From JBEKHT01 sp050012135 (GTDB lineage: Bacteria; Chloroflexota; Anaerolineae; Anaerolineales; RBG-16-64-43), in contig JBEKHT010000005.1 in NCBI GenBank assembly GCA_050012135.1, forward strand, positions 15,138 through 79,137: 64,000 bases of DNA, read 5' to 3'. This document shows positions 42,300 to 50,168 of this stretch, piece after piece (within the stretch, counting starts at the first letter, position 1; each line of letters starts with the position of its first letter). The position numbers and the translations under genes were made by a program. The notes under the pieces were generated by a model, which did no database searches, had not been told where the DNA came from, and saw only the letters and a program-made list of their open reading frames with translations.

Positions 42300-44117
42300 C
42301 TATTCGGTTTCTATTCGAAGGACCGCCATAAAGGCTTCTTGCGGGATTTCCACTCGCCCGACCTTCTTCATGCGGCGCTTGCCGCGCTTCTGTTTCTCAA
42401 GCAGTTTCTTTTTGCGGGTGATGTCACCCCCGTAGCATTTTGCCAGCACATCCTTGCGCAGCGGCTTGACATTCGCCCGCGAGATTACTTTCCCCCCCGC
42501 GGCGGCTTGGATCGGAACCGCGTACAACTGCCGAGGGATCAGCTCTTTGAGCTTGGAGACGAGCGCCTGGCCTCGGCGATAGGCTTCATCGCGGTGAACA
42601 ATTGAGGCCAGGGCATCCACGGCCTCCTCATTGATCAATACGTCCAGACGCACCAAGTCTTCGGAGCGGTATTCGAGGAAGTGATAGTCGAGCGAGGCAT
42701 ACCCGCGGGTGCGCGACTTGAGTTGGTCATAAAAGTCGATAATCAACTCGGCCAGGGGAATCTCGAAAGTCATCTGGATGCGCCCGGGGGAAGGGTAGTC
42801 CTGAGCGCGAAAGACGGCCCGGTGCTTGTTCGCCAGATCCATCACGGTCCCATAGTATGCCTCGGGGGTGAAGATCTGGATTTGCATCCATGGTTCGCGA
42901 ATCTCCTCAACCTCCGCTTCCTCGGGCAAATCCACGGGGGAAGAAACGTGCAGGATTTCCCCGTCCCGCCGCAGGACCTCGTATTGGACGGAGGGTGCGG
43001 TGGCAATCACCTCCAGATCATATTCACGCTCCAGCCGCTCCTGGATGATCTCCATGTGGAACAGGCCCAGGAAACCGCAGCGAAAGCCATAGTTCAGGGC
43101 CTGGGAGGTTTCCGGCTCGAACACAAGCGAGGCATCATTGAGCTGAAGTTTGTCCAGAGCATCCTTGAGGCTGGCGTAGTCCTCCCCCAGCACTGGGTAG
43201 ATCCCCGCGAAAACCATGGGCTTGACCTGGCGGTAGCCGGGCAACCGTTCTGCCGCTGGCTGGGAGGCAGAGGTGAGGGTGTCGCCCACCCGGCATTCGC
43301 GGACTGTTTTCAGCCCGGTTGCCACATAACCCACCTCCCCTGCGCCCAGAGCCGGCCCGGCGTGCATCTCCGGGGCGAAGTAGCCAACCTCAATGGGCTC
43401 AAACCGCGCTCCCGTGGCCATGGCTATGTAGGGCTGGCCGATCCCAAGAAGACCTTCGCGGACACGCAGGTAGGCGACAACCCCCTTGTAAGCGTCGTAA
43501 TGCGAGTCGAAGATCAGAGCCCGCAAACGGCCCTCGATCGCTCCCGAGGGCGGCGGCACATGGGCGATGATTTCTTCCAGCACCTCCTCGATGTTCTGCC
43601 CGAGTTTGGCGGATATTCGCACCACGGATTCTTCGGTGACCCCCAGCAGCGCCGAAACTTCCTCGCTTACCTCCTGAGTTCTCGCCGAGGGCAAGTCAAT
43701 TTTGTTCACGACCGGGATGATCTCCAGGTCTGCGTCCAAGGCCATGTACAGGTTGGCCAGAGTCTGGGCCTCGATCCCCTGAGAGGCATCCACGACCAGG
43801 ACCGCACCCTCACAGGCCGCCAACGCCCGGCTGACTTCATAGGCGAAGTCCACATGGCCAGGAGTATCGATCAGATTGAGCTCGTAGGTCTGGCCGTCCC
43901 GAGCAATGTAGCTCATGCGCACGGCGGAGGCCTTGATGGTCACCCCGCGCTCCCGCTCCAGATCCATACTGTCAAGCACCTGGTCCATCATCTCTCGATC
44001 CGGCACGGTCCCCGTGCGTTGGAGCAGCCGGTCGGCGAGCGTGGATTTGCCGTGGTCCACGTGAGCGATGATACAGAAATTCCGGATATGCGAGGTGTCC
44101 ATTCCAGGGGCCAGCAT
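42300..44117 (-). CDS. lepA: Translation elongation factor 4 (LepA)
   Basis: Ribosomal GTPase thought to back-translocate or assist 30S assembly. 605 residues, normal length. G1 is AHVDHGKSTLADRL, G2 RGVTIKAS, G3 DTPGHVDF, G4 NKIDLPSA. The EF4-specific C-terminal domain has GGKVISRANVKPL and KCYGGDITRKKKLLEKQKRG. ATG at 44117 has GGGAGGG four bases upstream; that ribosome site is buried in a hairpin. First gene of the long minus-strand run leading to the glycosylation genes. Confidence 0.97.
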   Translation of the reverse strand: MLAPGMDTSHIRNFCIIAHVDHGKSTLADRLLQRTGTVPDREMMDQVLDSMDLERERGVTIKASAVRMSYIARDGQTYELNLIDTPGHVDFAYEVSRALAACEGAVLVVDASQGIEAQTLANLYMALDADLEIIPVVNKIDLPSARTQEVSEEVSALLGVTEESVVRISAKLGQNIEEVLEEIIAHVPPPSGAIEGRLRALIFDSHYDAYKGVVAYLRVREGLLGIGQPYIAMATGARFEPIEVGYFAPEMHAGPALGAGEVGYVATGLKTVRECRVGDTLTSASQPAAERLPGYRQVKPMVFAGIYPVLGEDYASLKDALDKLQLNDASLVFEPETSQALNYGFRCGFLGLFHMEIIQERLEREYDLEVIATAPSVQYEVLRRDGEILHVSSPVDLPEEAEVEEIREPWMQIQIFTPEAYYGTVMDLANKHRAVFRAQDYPSPGRIQMTFEIPLAELIIDFYDQLKSRTRGYASLDYHFLEYRSEDLVRLDVLINEEAVDALASIVHRDEAYRRGQALVSKLKELIPRQLYAVPIQAAAGGKVISRANVKPLRKDVLAKCYGGDITRKKKLLEKQKRGKRRMKKVGRVEIPQEAFMAVLRIETE

Positions 44118-44121
44118 GCGA

Positions 44122-44144
44122 CCCTCCCGCAGCGGGCGGGAGGG
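44122..44144 (-). promoter_or_regulatory. Hairpin enclosing the lepA ribosome binding site
   Basis: On the mRNA, CCCTCCCGC pairs perfectly (9 bp, 5-base loop) with GCGGGAGGG; the right arm is the Shine-Dalgarno sequence, 4 bases before AUG. No T-run, so it is not a simple terminator. It would block initiation unless opened. Confidence 0.55.
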
Positions 44145-44158
44145 TATCCGATCCCATT

Positions 44159-44164
44159 AGTATA
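44159..44164 (-). promoter_or_regulatory. -10 box of lepA promoter
   Basis: TATACT on the minus strand, in the 65-base gap between tlyA and lepA; +1 would be near 44152 and the leader about 35 bases, nearly all of it the hairpin. The -35 region is weak. Confidence 0.5.
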
Positions 44165-44182
44165 CCCTAATCGTTCCCGCCC

Positions 44183-44962
44183 TCACCGCGTGGGGACGGC
44201 CTGATCCAGCAGCGTCTCCAAGGGAATGCCGCTGGGTTCCCGCCTTAGCCAGAGCAGGAACTCGCGGTTGCCGGCCGGCCCGACCAGAGGGGAGAGGAGC
44301 AGACCATGGGCGATCAAACCGAGCGAGCCGGCCGCGCGGGCGACTTCTGCAATCGCGCGCCGATGAACCTGTGGATCCCGGACGACCCCCCCCCGTCCCA
44401 CTTCCCGGCGGCCCGCCTCAAACTGAGGCTTGACCAGGACCACAATCTCCCCATGCGCGTCGAGCCAGACCACCATGGCTGGCAGAAGCAGGCGCAACGA
44501 AATGAACGAGGCATCCGCGGTGGCCAGTCCGACCGGCTCAGGGAGCGACTTCAGATAGCGGGCATTGACCCCCTCCAGGACCACAACCCGTGGATCATTG
44601 CGCAGTTTCCAGTCGAGGATTCCCCGCCCGACATCGATCGCGTAGACTCGACCGGCTTCATGCTGAAGCAGACAGTCGGTGAATCCGCCCGTGGAAGAGC
44701 CGACATCCGCGCAGGTCTTCCCTTTCACGATGACCGGAAACATTTGTAGTGCGGCCTCGAGTTTCTCCCCTCCCCGAGAGACAAAGCGGAGCTTTCCAGC
44801 TAGCTCCACGAGACTCTCCGGATCCACCGCCCTTCCGGGCTGGTCACAGGCCTCTCCATTGAGCCGGACGCGGCCCTCGCGGATCAGCAACTGTGCCTGG
44901 GCACGCGAGCCGGCCAACCCTCGCTCGTGGACTAGAAGATCAAGGCGAACTTTCTTGGCCAT
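44183..44962 (-). CDS. tlyA: TlyA-family rRNA (cytidine-2'-O) methyltransferase
   Basis: 259 residues. An N-terminal S4 RNA-binding domain (LDLLVHERGLAGSRAQAQLLIREGRVRLNG) is joined to a FtsJ-type methyltransferase domain: GKTCADVGSSTGGFTDCLL is the SAM site, YAIDVGRGILDWKL follows, and VVLVKPQFEAGR holds the catalytic Lys region. Homologues methylate 16S and 23S rRNA and set capreomycin sensitivity; the old name hemolysin is misleading. Start MAKKVRLDLLV at 44962; the frame is open to 45052 but upstream residues are not family-like. It is 65 bases upstream of lepA. Confidence 0.9.
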   Translation of the reverse strand: MAKKVRLDLLVHERGLAGSRAQAQLLIREGRVRLNGEACDQPGRAVDPESLVELAGKLRFVSRGGEKLEAALQMFPVIVKGKTCADVGSSTGGFTDCLLQHEAGRVYAIDVGRGILDWKLRNDPRVVVLEGVNARYLKSLPEPVGLATADASFISLRLLLPAMVVWLDAHGEIVVLVKPQFEAGRREVGRGGVVRDPQVHRRAIAEVARAAGSLGLIAHGLLLSPLVGPAGNREFLLWLRREPSGIPLETLLDQAVPTR

Positions 44963-44993
44963 ACTTTTGCGGCACCCCGGGTGAAATAGCCGA

Positions 44994-45011
44994 GGAAAGC
45001 TGACGCTTTCC
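44994..45011 (-). promoter_or_regulatory. Hairpin in tlyA leader
   Basis: GGAAAGC/GCTTTCC, 7-bp perfect stem with a 4-base loop, 32 bases before the tlyA start, with a second GGAAAGC copy directly upstream on the minus strand. Could be a small regulatory structure. Confidence 0.3.
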
Positions 45012-45213
45012 GGTACCGGCTTTCCGAAAAGGAGCCGCAGGGGATCTCCCACAAGGGGACCGACTTGCTTCTGCGCGCTCCCCTGGCTGCCGTCGCGGGG
45101 ATGGAGACTCCTCGCTGAAGTGTACTCCCCGATCTCAACTTGCCCGTGGCTGGCCGCCTTCCGCAGGCGTCATGGCCGGCTCGGGTCAGGAACCCAAGCG
45201 CTTTCTCAGGTGT

Positions 45214-45219
45214 TATACT
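45214..45219 (+). promoter_or_regulatory. Possible -10 box for fabF-fabH
   Basis: TATACT, 113 bases before the fabF start. The -35 region does not match the consensus, so the call is weak. Confidence 0.35.
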
Positions 45220-45332
45220 TGGCAAATCGCGTCCAGGTCGTCCAACATGCCGACCTGCAGGTTTGGAAGTCCATCCATGGCGGATCCCTCTTCCCCGGTC
45301 ACCGCCGCAAACATGGAGAGGTCGGAGGCCCA

Positions 45333-46592
45333 GTGCGATCCCGCGTCGTGATCACCGGTTTTGGGTGCATAACCCCTCTCGGCAACGATGTACCAACCAC
45401 TTGGACCAATGCGACCCAGGGCCGGTCGGGTGTCGGGCCCATCACGCTCTTCGATGCCAGCGAACTGGAGAGCCGGTTCGCAGCGGAGGTCAAGGGTTTC
45501 GACCCCATTGCGCTCTTTGGCCGGAAAGAGGCCCGGCGCCTGGATCGCTACAGCCAGTTCGCCCTGGCCGCGGCCGAGCAGGCGGTAGAGTCCGCCCAGT
45601 TGCGCATCGACGACAGCAACCGGGCCCGGGTTGGCGTTCTGGTAGGCACGGGCATTGGAGGGGTTGGAACGCTGCTGGAAGGCGCCGAAGTCTTGGCCAA
45701 GCACGGGCCACGGCGGGTGAGCGCCTTTCTGGTCCCCCTCATGTTGCCGGACAGTGCCGGAGCCCAAATCGCCATTCATTTTGGGATGAGAGGCCCAAAT
45801 CTCGCAGTCGTTTCAGCTTGTGCCACAGGTTCAAGTGCCATTGGTGAAGCCGCCGAGGTGATCCGGCGAGGGGCCGCGGACGTGATGGTTGCCGGCGGAG
45901 CCGAGGCAGGGATCGTCAAGTTGGCCATCGCAGGGTTCCTGACCATGGGCGCTCTCTCCCGAAGAAACGACGCTCCGGAAAAAGCCTCCCGCCCTTTTGA
46001 CCTTCATCGCGACGGGTTTGTGGCTGGGGAAGGCGCGGGGATCCTCGTCCTGGAGTCGCTCGATCACGCCTTCCGGCGCGGAGCCAGGATCCTCGCCGAG
46101 GTGAAAGGCTACGGGATCAACAACGATGCCTACCACATCTCGGCTCCTCGCGAGGACGGTGCCGGAGCGGCGGAGTGCCTCCGGCTCGCGCTGAAGGATG
46201 CAGGGCTTGCCCGAGAGGACATCGACTACATCAATGCACACGGGACGAGCACCCTGCTCAACGACCGGAGCGAAACCGCGGCCATCAAGGAAGTGTTCGA
46301 AGAACGAGCGTATGACATCCCCGTCTCCTCGACCAAGTCGATGACCGGACACTTGCTGGGCGCGGCCGGGGGATTGGAGGCGATCTTTTCAGTCCTGGCT
46401 ATCCGTGACGGCGTCTTGCCTCCGACGATAAATTATGAAACCGCGGATCCGGAGTGCGATCTGGACTACGTACCCAATCAATCTCGCCGGAAGAGGATCC
46501 GCCATGTCATGTCGAATTCCTTCGGGTTTGGCGGGCATAACGCCTGTCTGGTTTTCGGCCCGCCCCCCGGAGAGAGTGAGACCTCAGAATGA
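45333..46592 (+). CDS. fabF: 3-oxoacyl-ACP synthase II (FabF)
   Basis: Elongating condensing enzyme of fatty acid synthesis, 419 residues. Catalytic Cys163 in VSACATGSSAIGEA, His in NAHGTSTLLND and His in SSTKSMTGHLLGAAGG are intact, and SNSFGFGGHNACLVF is the C-terminal signature. The start is GTG at 45333 with GGAGG 4 bases upstream; the frame continues upstream to 45120 without family-like residues. Overlaps fabH by 4 bases (ATGA). The rest of a fab cluster (fabD, fabG, acpP) is not here. Confidence 0.95.
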   Translation: MRSRVVITGFGCITPLGNDVPTTWTNATQGRSGVGPITLFDASELESRFAAEVKGFDPIALFGRKEARRLDRYSQFALAAAEQAVESAQLRIDDSNRARVGVLVGTGIGGVGTLLEGAEVLAKHGPRRVSAFLVPLMLPDSAGAQIAIHFGMRGPNLAVVSACATGSSAIGEAAEVIRRGAADVMVAGGAEAGIVKLAIAGFLTMGALSRRNDAPEKASRPFDLHRDGFVAGEGAGILVLESLDHAFRRGARILAEVKGYGINNDAYHISAPREDGAGAAECLRLALKDAGLAREDIDYINAHGTSTLLNDRSETAAIKEVFEERAYDIPVSSTKSMTGHLLGAAGGLEAIFSVLAIRDGVLPPTINYETADPECDLDYVPNQSRRKRIRHVMSNSFGFGGHNACLVFGPPPGESETSE

Positions 46593-47701
46593 CCCGCTAC
46601 GCGCACATTGTCGGCTGGGGCATGAGTGTCCCCAGCCGGGTTCTCACCAACTCCGACCTGGCTCAGATGGTCGATACTTCCGAGGAATGGATCCTCTCGC
46701 GCACCGGCATTCGCGAGCGCCACATTGCAGAACCCCATCAAACGACCGCAAGCCTGGCGACCGATGCCGCTCGACAGGCCTTGGCACTGGCCGGTCTCAC
46801 CCCTCTCCAAATTGACCTCATCATTGTCGCCACCTCTTCGCCAGAGCACATTTTCCCCGCCACCGCTTGCCTAGTCCAGGATCGACTGGGCGCGACGCAT
46901 GCGGGTGCCTTCGATCTATCGGCCGCGTGCACGGGATTCATCTATGCCCTAGCCGTTGCCACCCAGATGATCGCCACCGGAGGCCACGATCGCGTCCTGG
47001 TCATTGGGGCGGAAACCCTCTCCCGAATTGTGAACTGGCAGGACCGGGCCACCTGCGTTCTCTTCGGGGACGGGGCGGGCGCTTTCGTGCTGCAAGGCAG
47101 TACGGAAGAGGGTGGACTGCTGGCCCATACGATGCACTCGGATGGATCTGGGGCCGACCTGCTCTCCCTCCCCGGCGGCGGGAGCCGCTTCCCAACGAGC
47201 AAGGAGACGATTGAAAAGGGGCTCCACTATGTGTCGATGAACGGCCCCGAGGTCTACCGATTTGCGACACGCGTGATGGCCTCCGCCACAAGAGAAGTCG
47301 CTCGAAAGGCCGGCATTCGCCTGCGAGATATCGATCGGATCGTCCCTCACCAGGCAAACTTGCGCATCATCGAAATGGCAGCCAAGAGCCTGGATCTACC
47401 TTTGGAGCGGTTCATCGTGAACGTCGACCGATATGGCAATACGTCGACCGCCTCCATCCCGATCGCCGTTTGCGAGGCTGTGGAAGCCGGGAAAATCCAG
47501 CCTGGCAACCGCGTTGTGCTGGTGGGATTTGGCGCCGGCCTCACCTGGGGATCTGCCATGATCGAGTGGGTCGTCGCCGGCAGGGCTCAACCGGCCCCAT
47601 GGTGGCGCTCCGGATTCTTCATTTTCCGCATTTTGGCCGTGTTGCGATCCTGGCTGCTCCGGGCACAGCGGCGAGTCGAGTCCTTCTTCTGGCGTGATTG
47701 A
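46589..47701 (+). CDS. fabH: 3-oxoacyl-ACP synthase III (FabH) with C-terminal extension
   Basis: Starts fatty acid synthesis by condensing an acyl-CoA with malonyl-ACP. 370 residues, against about 320-335 usual. Catalytic triad visible: Cys114 in LSAACTGFIYA, His254 in PHQANLRI, Asn284 in YGNTSTAS. GFGAGLTWGSAMIEW is the normal end. About 40 extra residues follow (SGFFIFRILAVLRSWLLRAQ and a basic stretch), which could form an amphipathic, membrane-touching helix. Overlaps fabF by 4 bases. The pairing suggests joint supply of acyl-ACP, possibly of branched starters. Confidence 0.93.
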   Translation: MTRYAHIVGWGMSVPSRVLTNSDLAQMVDTSEEWILSRTGIRERHIAEPHQTTASLATDAARQALALAGLTPLQIDLIIVATSSPEHIFPATACLVQDRLGATHAGAFDLSAACTGFIYALAVATQMIATGGHDRVLVIGAETLSRIVNWQDRATCVLFGDGAGAFVLQGSTEEGGLLAHTMHSDGSGADLLSLPGGGSRFPTSKETIEKGLHYVSMNGPEVYRFATRVMASATREVARKAGIRLRDIDRIVPHQANLRIIEMAAKSLDLPLERFIVNVDRYGNTSTASIPIAVCEAVEAGKIQPGNRVVLVGFGAGLTWGSAMIEWVVAGRAQPAPWWRSGFFIFRILAVLRSWLLRAQRRVESFFWRD

Positions 47702-47746
47702 GCCGGGCCTCACTCTTTCGCCCCAGCAGGAACCGCGCCCGCCGAC

Positions 47747-47775
47747 TGGACAGCAGCAAGGCAATACGGTACAAT
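47747..47775 (+). promoter_or_regulatory. rpsT promoter
   Basis: TGGACA (47747-47752), 17-base spacer, TACAAT (47770-47775). Transcript start near 47782, leader about 41 bases ending in GGGAGG. Confidence 0.7.
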
Positions 47776-47822
47776 CACCGCTTGTTTGCGAAACGCTGGT
47801 CTGCATCTACGGGAGGTTTCAT

Positions 47823-48107
47823 TTGGCAAACACGGACTCTGCCCTCAAGCGAATCCGCAGCAATGAGCGCAAACGGAATCGCAATCGACTCGCCGTGAAC
47901 CGATCGCGTTCAGCGGTCCGCAAGGCTCGCCTGGTCATTCGCTCGGGCTCCAAAGAGGAATCGGCGCGAGCGGTCAGGGAGGCTATTCGTCAGCTGGACC
48001 GAGCTGCAGAAAGAGGACGCATCCACAAGAACAACGCGGCAAGAAGAAAGAGCCGGCTGATGAAGGCATACAGCCAAACGACGGAGAGCCAGAAGGGTTC
48101 CGAGTAG
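47823..48107 (+). CDS. rpsT: 30S ribosomal protein S20
   Basis: Binds 16S rRNA in early 30S assembly. 94 residues, very basic and helical. LANTDSALKRIRSNERKRNRN and AAERGRIHKNNAARRKSRLM are the family blocks. The start is TTG at 47823: it follows GGGAGG by 6 bases and gives the normal N-terminus, while the open frame extends upstream without similarity. A TTG start is known to be used for rpsT autoregulation in E. coli (there UUG), a striking parallel. Own promoter and terminator. Confidence 0.95.
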   Translation: MANTDSALKRIRSNERKRNRNRLAVNRSRSAVRKARLVIRSGSKEESARAVREAIRQLDRAAERGRIHKNNAARRKSRLMKAYSQTTESQKGSE

Positions 48108-48144
48108 AACGGGAGCTTAGCCGGATGCGAGGACGGAGAGACCA

Positions 48145-48170
48145 GGGCCCCTTTTCGGGGGCCCTTTGCT
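48145..48170 (+). terminator. rpsT terminator
   Basis: GGGCCCC/GGGGCCC stem, 7 bp with a 6-base loop, followed by TTTGCTTT, 37 bases after the rpsT stop. Confidence 0.85.
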
Positions 48171-48206
48171 TTCCTGAACCGTGCTGGATCCCCCTGAGCC
48201 TTCGTT

Positions 48207-48212
48207 TATAAT
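48207..48212 (+). promoter_or_regulatory. -10 box of argS
   Basis: Perfect TATAAT. A weak -35 (TGGATC, 48185) lies 16 bases upstream. Transcription would begin near 48219, next to an in-frame TTG at 48221. Confidence 0.55.
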
Positions 48213-48301
48213 CGCTGGGATTGCCCTCTCCCCTTTCCGGCCAGCAGAATCCGCAGGAAAAGGGCGCACGCCCCGGCAGTCGCGAGGATCGAATCATCAA
48301 T

Positions 48302-50107
48302 ATGTACGAATCCGAACTTAAAGAGGTGGGATCCCAGATCCGCGCCGAAATCGAACGGAAGGGTGGCCCCTCGCACTTGACGGTCGAATGGACTCCGATT
48401 CCTCTCTCCCACCAGTGGGGGATTGGAACCTCGGTCTGCCTCAAGGCCGCAGCCGCCCTCGTGCGCTCGGGGCGCTCCTCCCTGCCGGTACCCGAGCAGG
48501 CCCAACGCCTGGCAAAGGGAATCGCTGAAGGGCTTCGCCTTTCCGAGGACTTCGCGCAGGTCGAGGCCTCGCGGGGCTACGTGAACCTGTATTTCGATAC
48601 CCGACGCTATGTCCGCCATGTCCTCCAGCAGGTGTTGCAACAGGGCGCGGAGTTCGGAAGAGGAGAACCGAGAGGGGAGCGGGTGATGGTGGAGTTCGCC
48701 CAGCCCAACACTCACCATTCGTTCCACATCGGCCATTTTCGCAATGCGGTGCTTGGCGAATCGCTCGCCCGGTTGGTCGATTTCGCCGGGTTCAACACGG
48801 TTCGGGCCAGTTATCCGGGCGACATCGGTCTGGGAGTGATCCGTTGTCTGTGGGCTTACCTCAAGTTCTATCAGGGCCAGGAGCCGACCGGGGTCATGGA
48901 ACGCGGACGGTGGCTGGCCAAGATTTACACGGAAGCTACCGCCCTGCTGGAACATCAGAGCCCAGAGACTGAGGAGCAACGAGCGCGCCGGGAAGAATAC
49001 GACTCGGAGGTCAAGGACCTTTACCAGAAGTGGGATGCCGGAGACCCGGAGACACGCGCCCTGTGGCGGCGCACTCGCCAATGGAGCCTGGATGAGCTGG
49101 CGGAAATCTTGAAACTGCTCAGTATCGCCATCGACGTGTTCTTCTTCGAAAGCGAAGCGGACGAACCGGGCAAGGCTATCGTTGAGGAGCTCATCCGCCT
49201 GGGGATCGCTGAGGATGAGCGGATGCAGGGAGGTCCGGTCATCGTCCGAATCGACGAGAAGCTTGGCTTGAAGAAGGAAACCTACCGGACGGCCGTTCTC
49301 TTGCGGAGCGATGGAACTACCCTGTATCTGACCAAAGACCTGGCCCTGGCCAAAATCAAGTTCGAGAATTTCCGTATTGATCGATCGGTTTACGTCGTGG
49401 ATTTCCGTCAGAGCCTGCACTTCCAGCAAGTCTTCAAGATCCTGCAGTTGTTGGGATTTGAGCAGGCTTCGAAATGCTTTCACCTGGCCTACGAAATGGT
49501 CACCCTGCCGGAAGGCACGATGTCAGCCCGTCGAGGGCGAGTCGTTTACTTCCTGGACGTGGCCCAGGAGGCTCAGCGCCGCGTTCTGGACATCATCGCG
49601 AAGAAAAACCCGGAGCTCACCGGAAGTGCACGCGAACAGGTGGCCTGGCAAGTCGGGCTGGGTGCCTTGAAGTACGTGATGCTTTCGGTGGACAACACAA
49701 AGCAAATCACGTTCAGCTGGGAATCCGCCCTCAACTTTGACGGACAAGCCGCTCCCTACATCCAGTATGCGCATGTTCGCGCCTGCAGCATTCTGGACAA
49801 GGCCGGCCTGCCGCCCGGGCCGGTCTCTGTGGACTATTCCCTGGCGCCCGCAGAGATCGACTTGGTGGATCTGATCTCCCGGTTTCCTATCGAAGTGCAG
49901 CGGGCCGCTCTCGAATACAAACCTCTCCACATGGCCAACTATGCGTACAGCCTGGCCAGAACCTTCACGGAGTTTTATCAATCCTGCCCGGTTCTCCAGG
50001 CCGACCCGAACGAGCGCGCCGTGCGGCTCTCGATGGTTGCGGCCGCTCGGCAGACCCTGGCCAACAGCCTGAGACTATTGGGGGTCGAGGCGCCGGACGC
50101 GATGTGA
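48302..50107 (+). CDS. argS: Arginyl-tRNA synthetase
   Basis: Class I synthetase, 601 residues. The HIGH motif is HSFHIGHFRNA (His142). The KMSK position reads GTMSARRGRVV (Met407), a substitution common in this enzyme, not a defect. The N-terminal Add-1 domain (about 1-105) and the C-terminal anticodon-binding domain (DALRY type, EYKPLHMANYAYSLARTFTEFY) are complete. The start is unclear: ATG 48302 has a distant GAGG only, while TTG 48221 would add 27 low-complexity residues and sits 8 bases after TATAAT, as a leaderless start would. The shorter form is preferred. Confidence 0.95.
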   Translation: MYESELKEVGSQIRAEIERKGGPSHLTVEWTPIPLSHQWGIGTSVCLKAAAALVRSGRSSLPVPEQAQRLAKGIAEGLRLSEDFAQVEASRGYVNLYFDTRRYVRHVLQQVLQQGAEFGRGEPRGERVMVEFAQPNTHHSFHIGHFRNAVLGESLARLVDFAGFNTVRASYPGDIGLGVIRCLWAYLKFYQGQEPTGVMERGRWLAKIYTEATALLEHQSPETEEQRARREEYDSEVKDLYQKWDAGDPETRALWRRTRQWSLDELAEILKLLSIAIDVFFFESEADEPGKAIVEELIRLGIAEDERMQGGPVIVRIDEKLGLKKETYRTAVLLRSDGTTLYLTKDLALAKIKFENFRIDRSVYVVDFRQSLHFQQVFKILQLLGFEQASKCFHLAYEMVTLPEGTMSARRGRVVYFLDVAQEAQRRVLDIIAKKNPELTGSAREQVAWQVGLGALKYVMLSVDNTKQITFSWESALNFDGQAAPYIQYAHVRACSILDKAGLPPGPVSVDYSLAPAEIDLVDLISRFPIEVQRAALEYKPLHMANYAYSLARTFTEFYQSCPVLQADPNERAVRLSMVAAARQTLANSLRLLGVEAPDAM

Positions 50108-50168
50108 GTCCAGCAGGAAGGGAACGGAACGATCCAAGCCCGGTTCCCTGAAAGCCAAAGGAGCTGCG

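Larger units (their letters stand above)
44963..45332. other. Divergent region between tlyA and fabF
   Basis: 370 bases without a gene. Near tlyA the minus-strand leader can form GGAAAGC/GCTTTCC (44994-45011) next to the palindrome CCGGTACCGG. Near fabF there is a TATACT box (45214). The middle, about 45020-45200, shows nothing recognisable. Confidence 0.4.

Noticed and set aside
42681..44204. 507-residue open frame antisense to lepA
   Set aside because: Lies entirely opposite a clear lepA gene. High-GC codon use leaves the opposite frame open; no motif is visible.
48206..49483. 425-residue open frame antisense to argS
   Set aside because: Antisense to a clear argS, no family motif, no ribosome site at its start.
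49500..49540. Loss of the KMSK motif in argS as a defect
   Set aside because: Arginyl-tRNA synthetases often lack a canonical KMSK; the sequence around it (GTMSARRGRVV) is otherwise as expected and the frame is intact.
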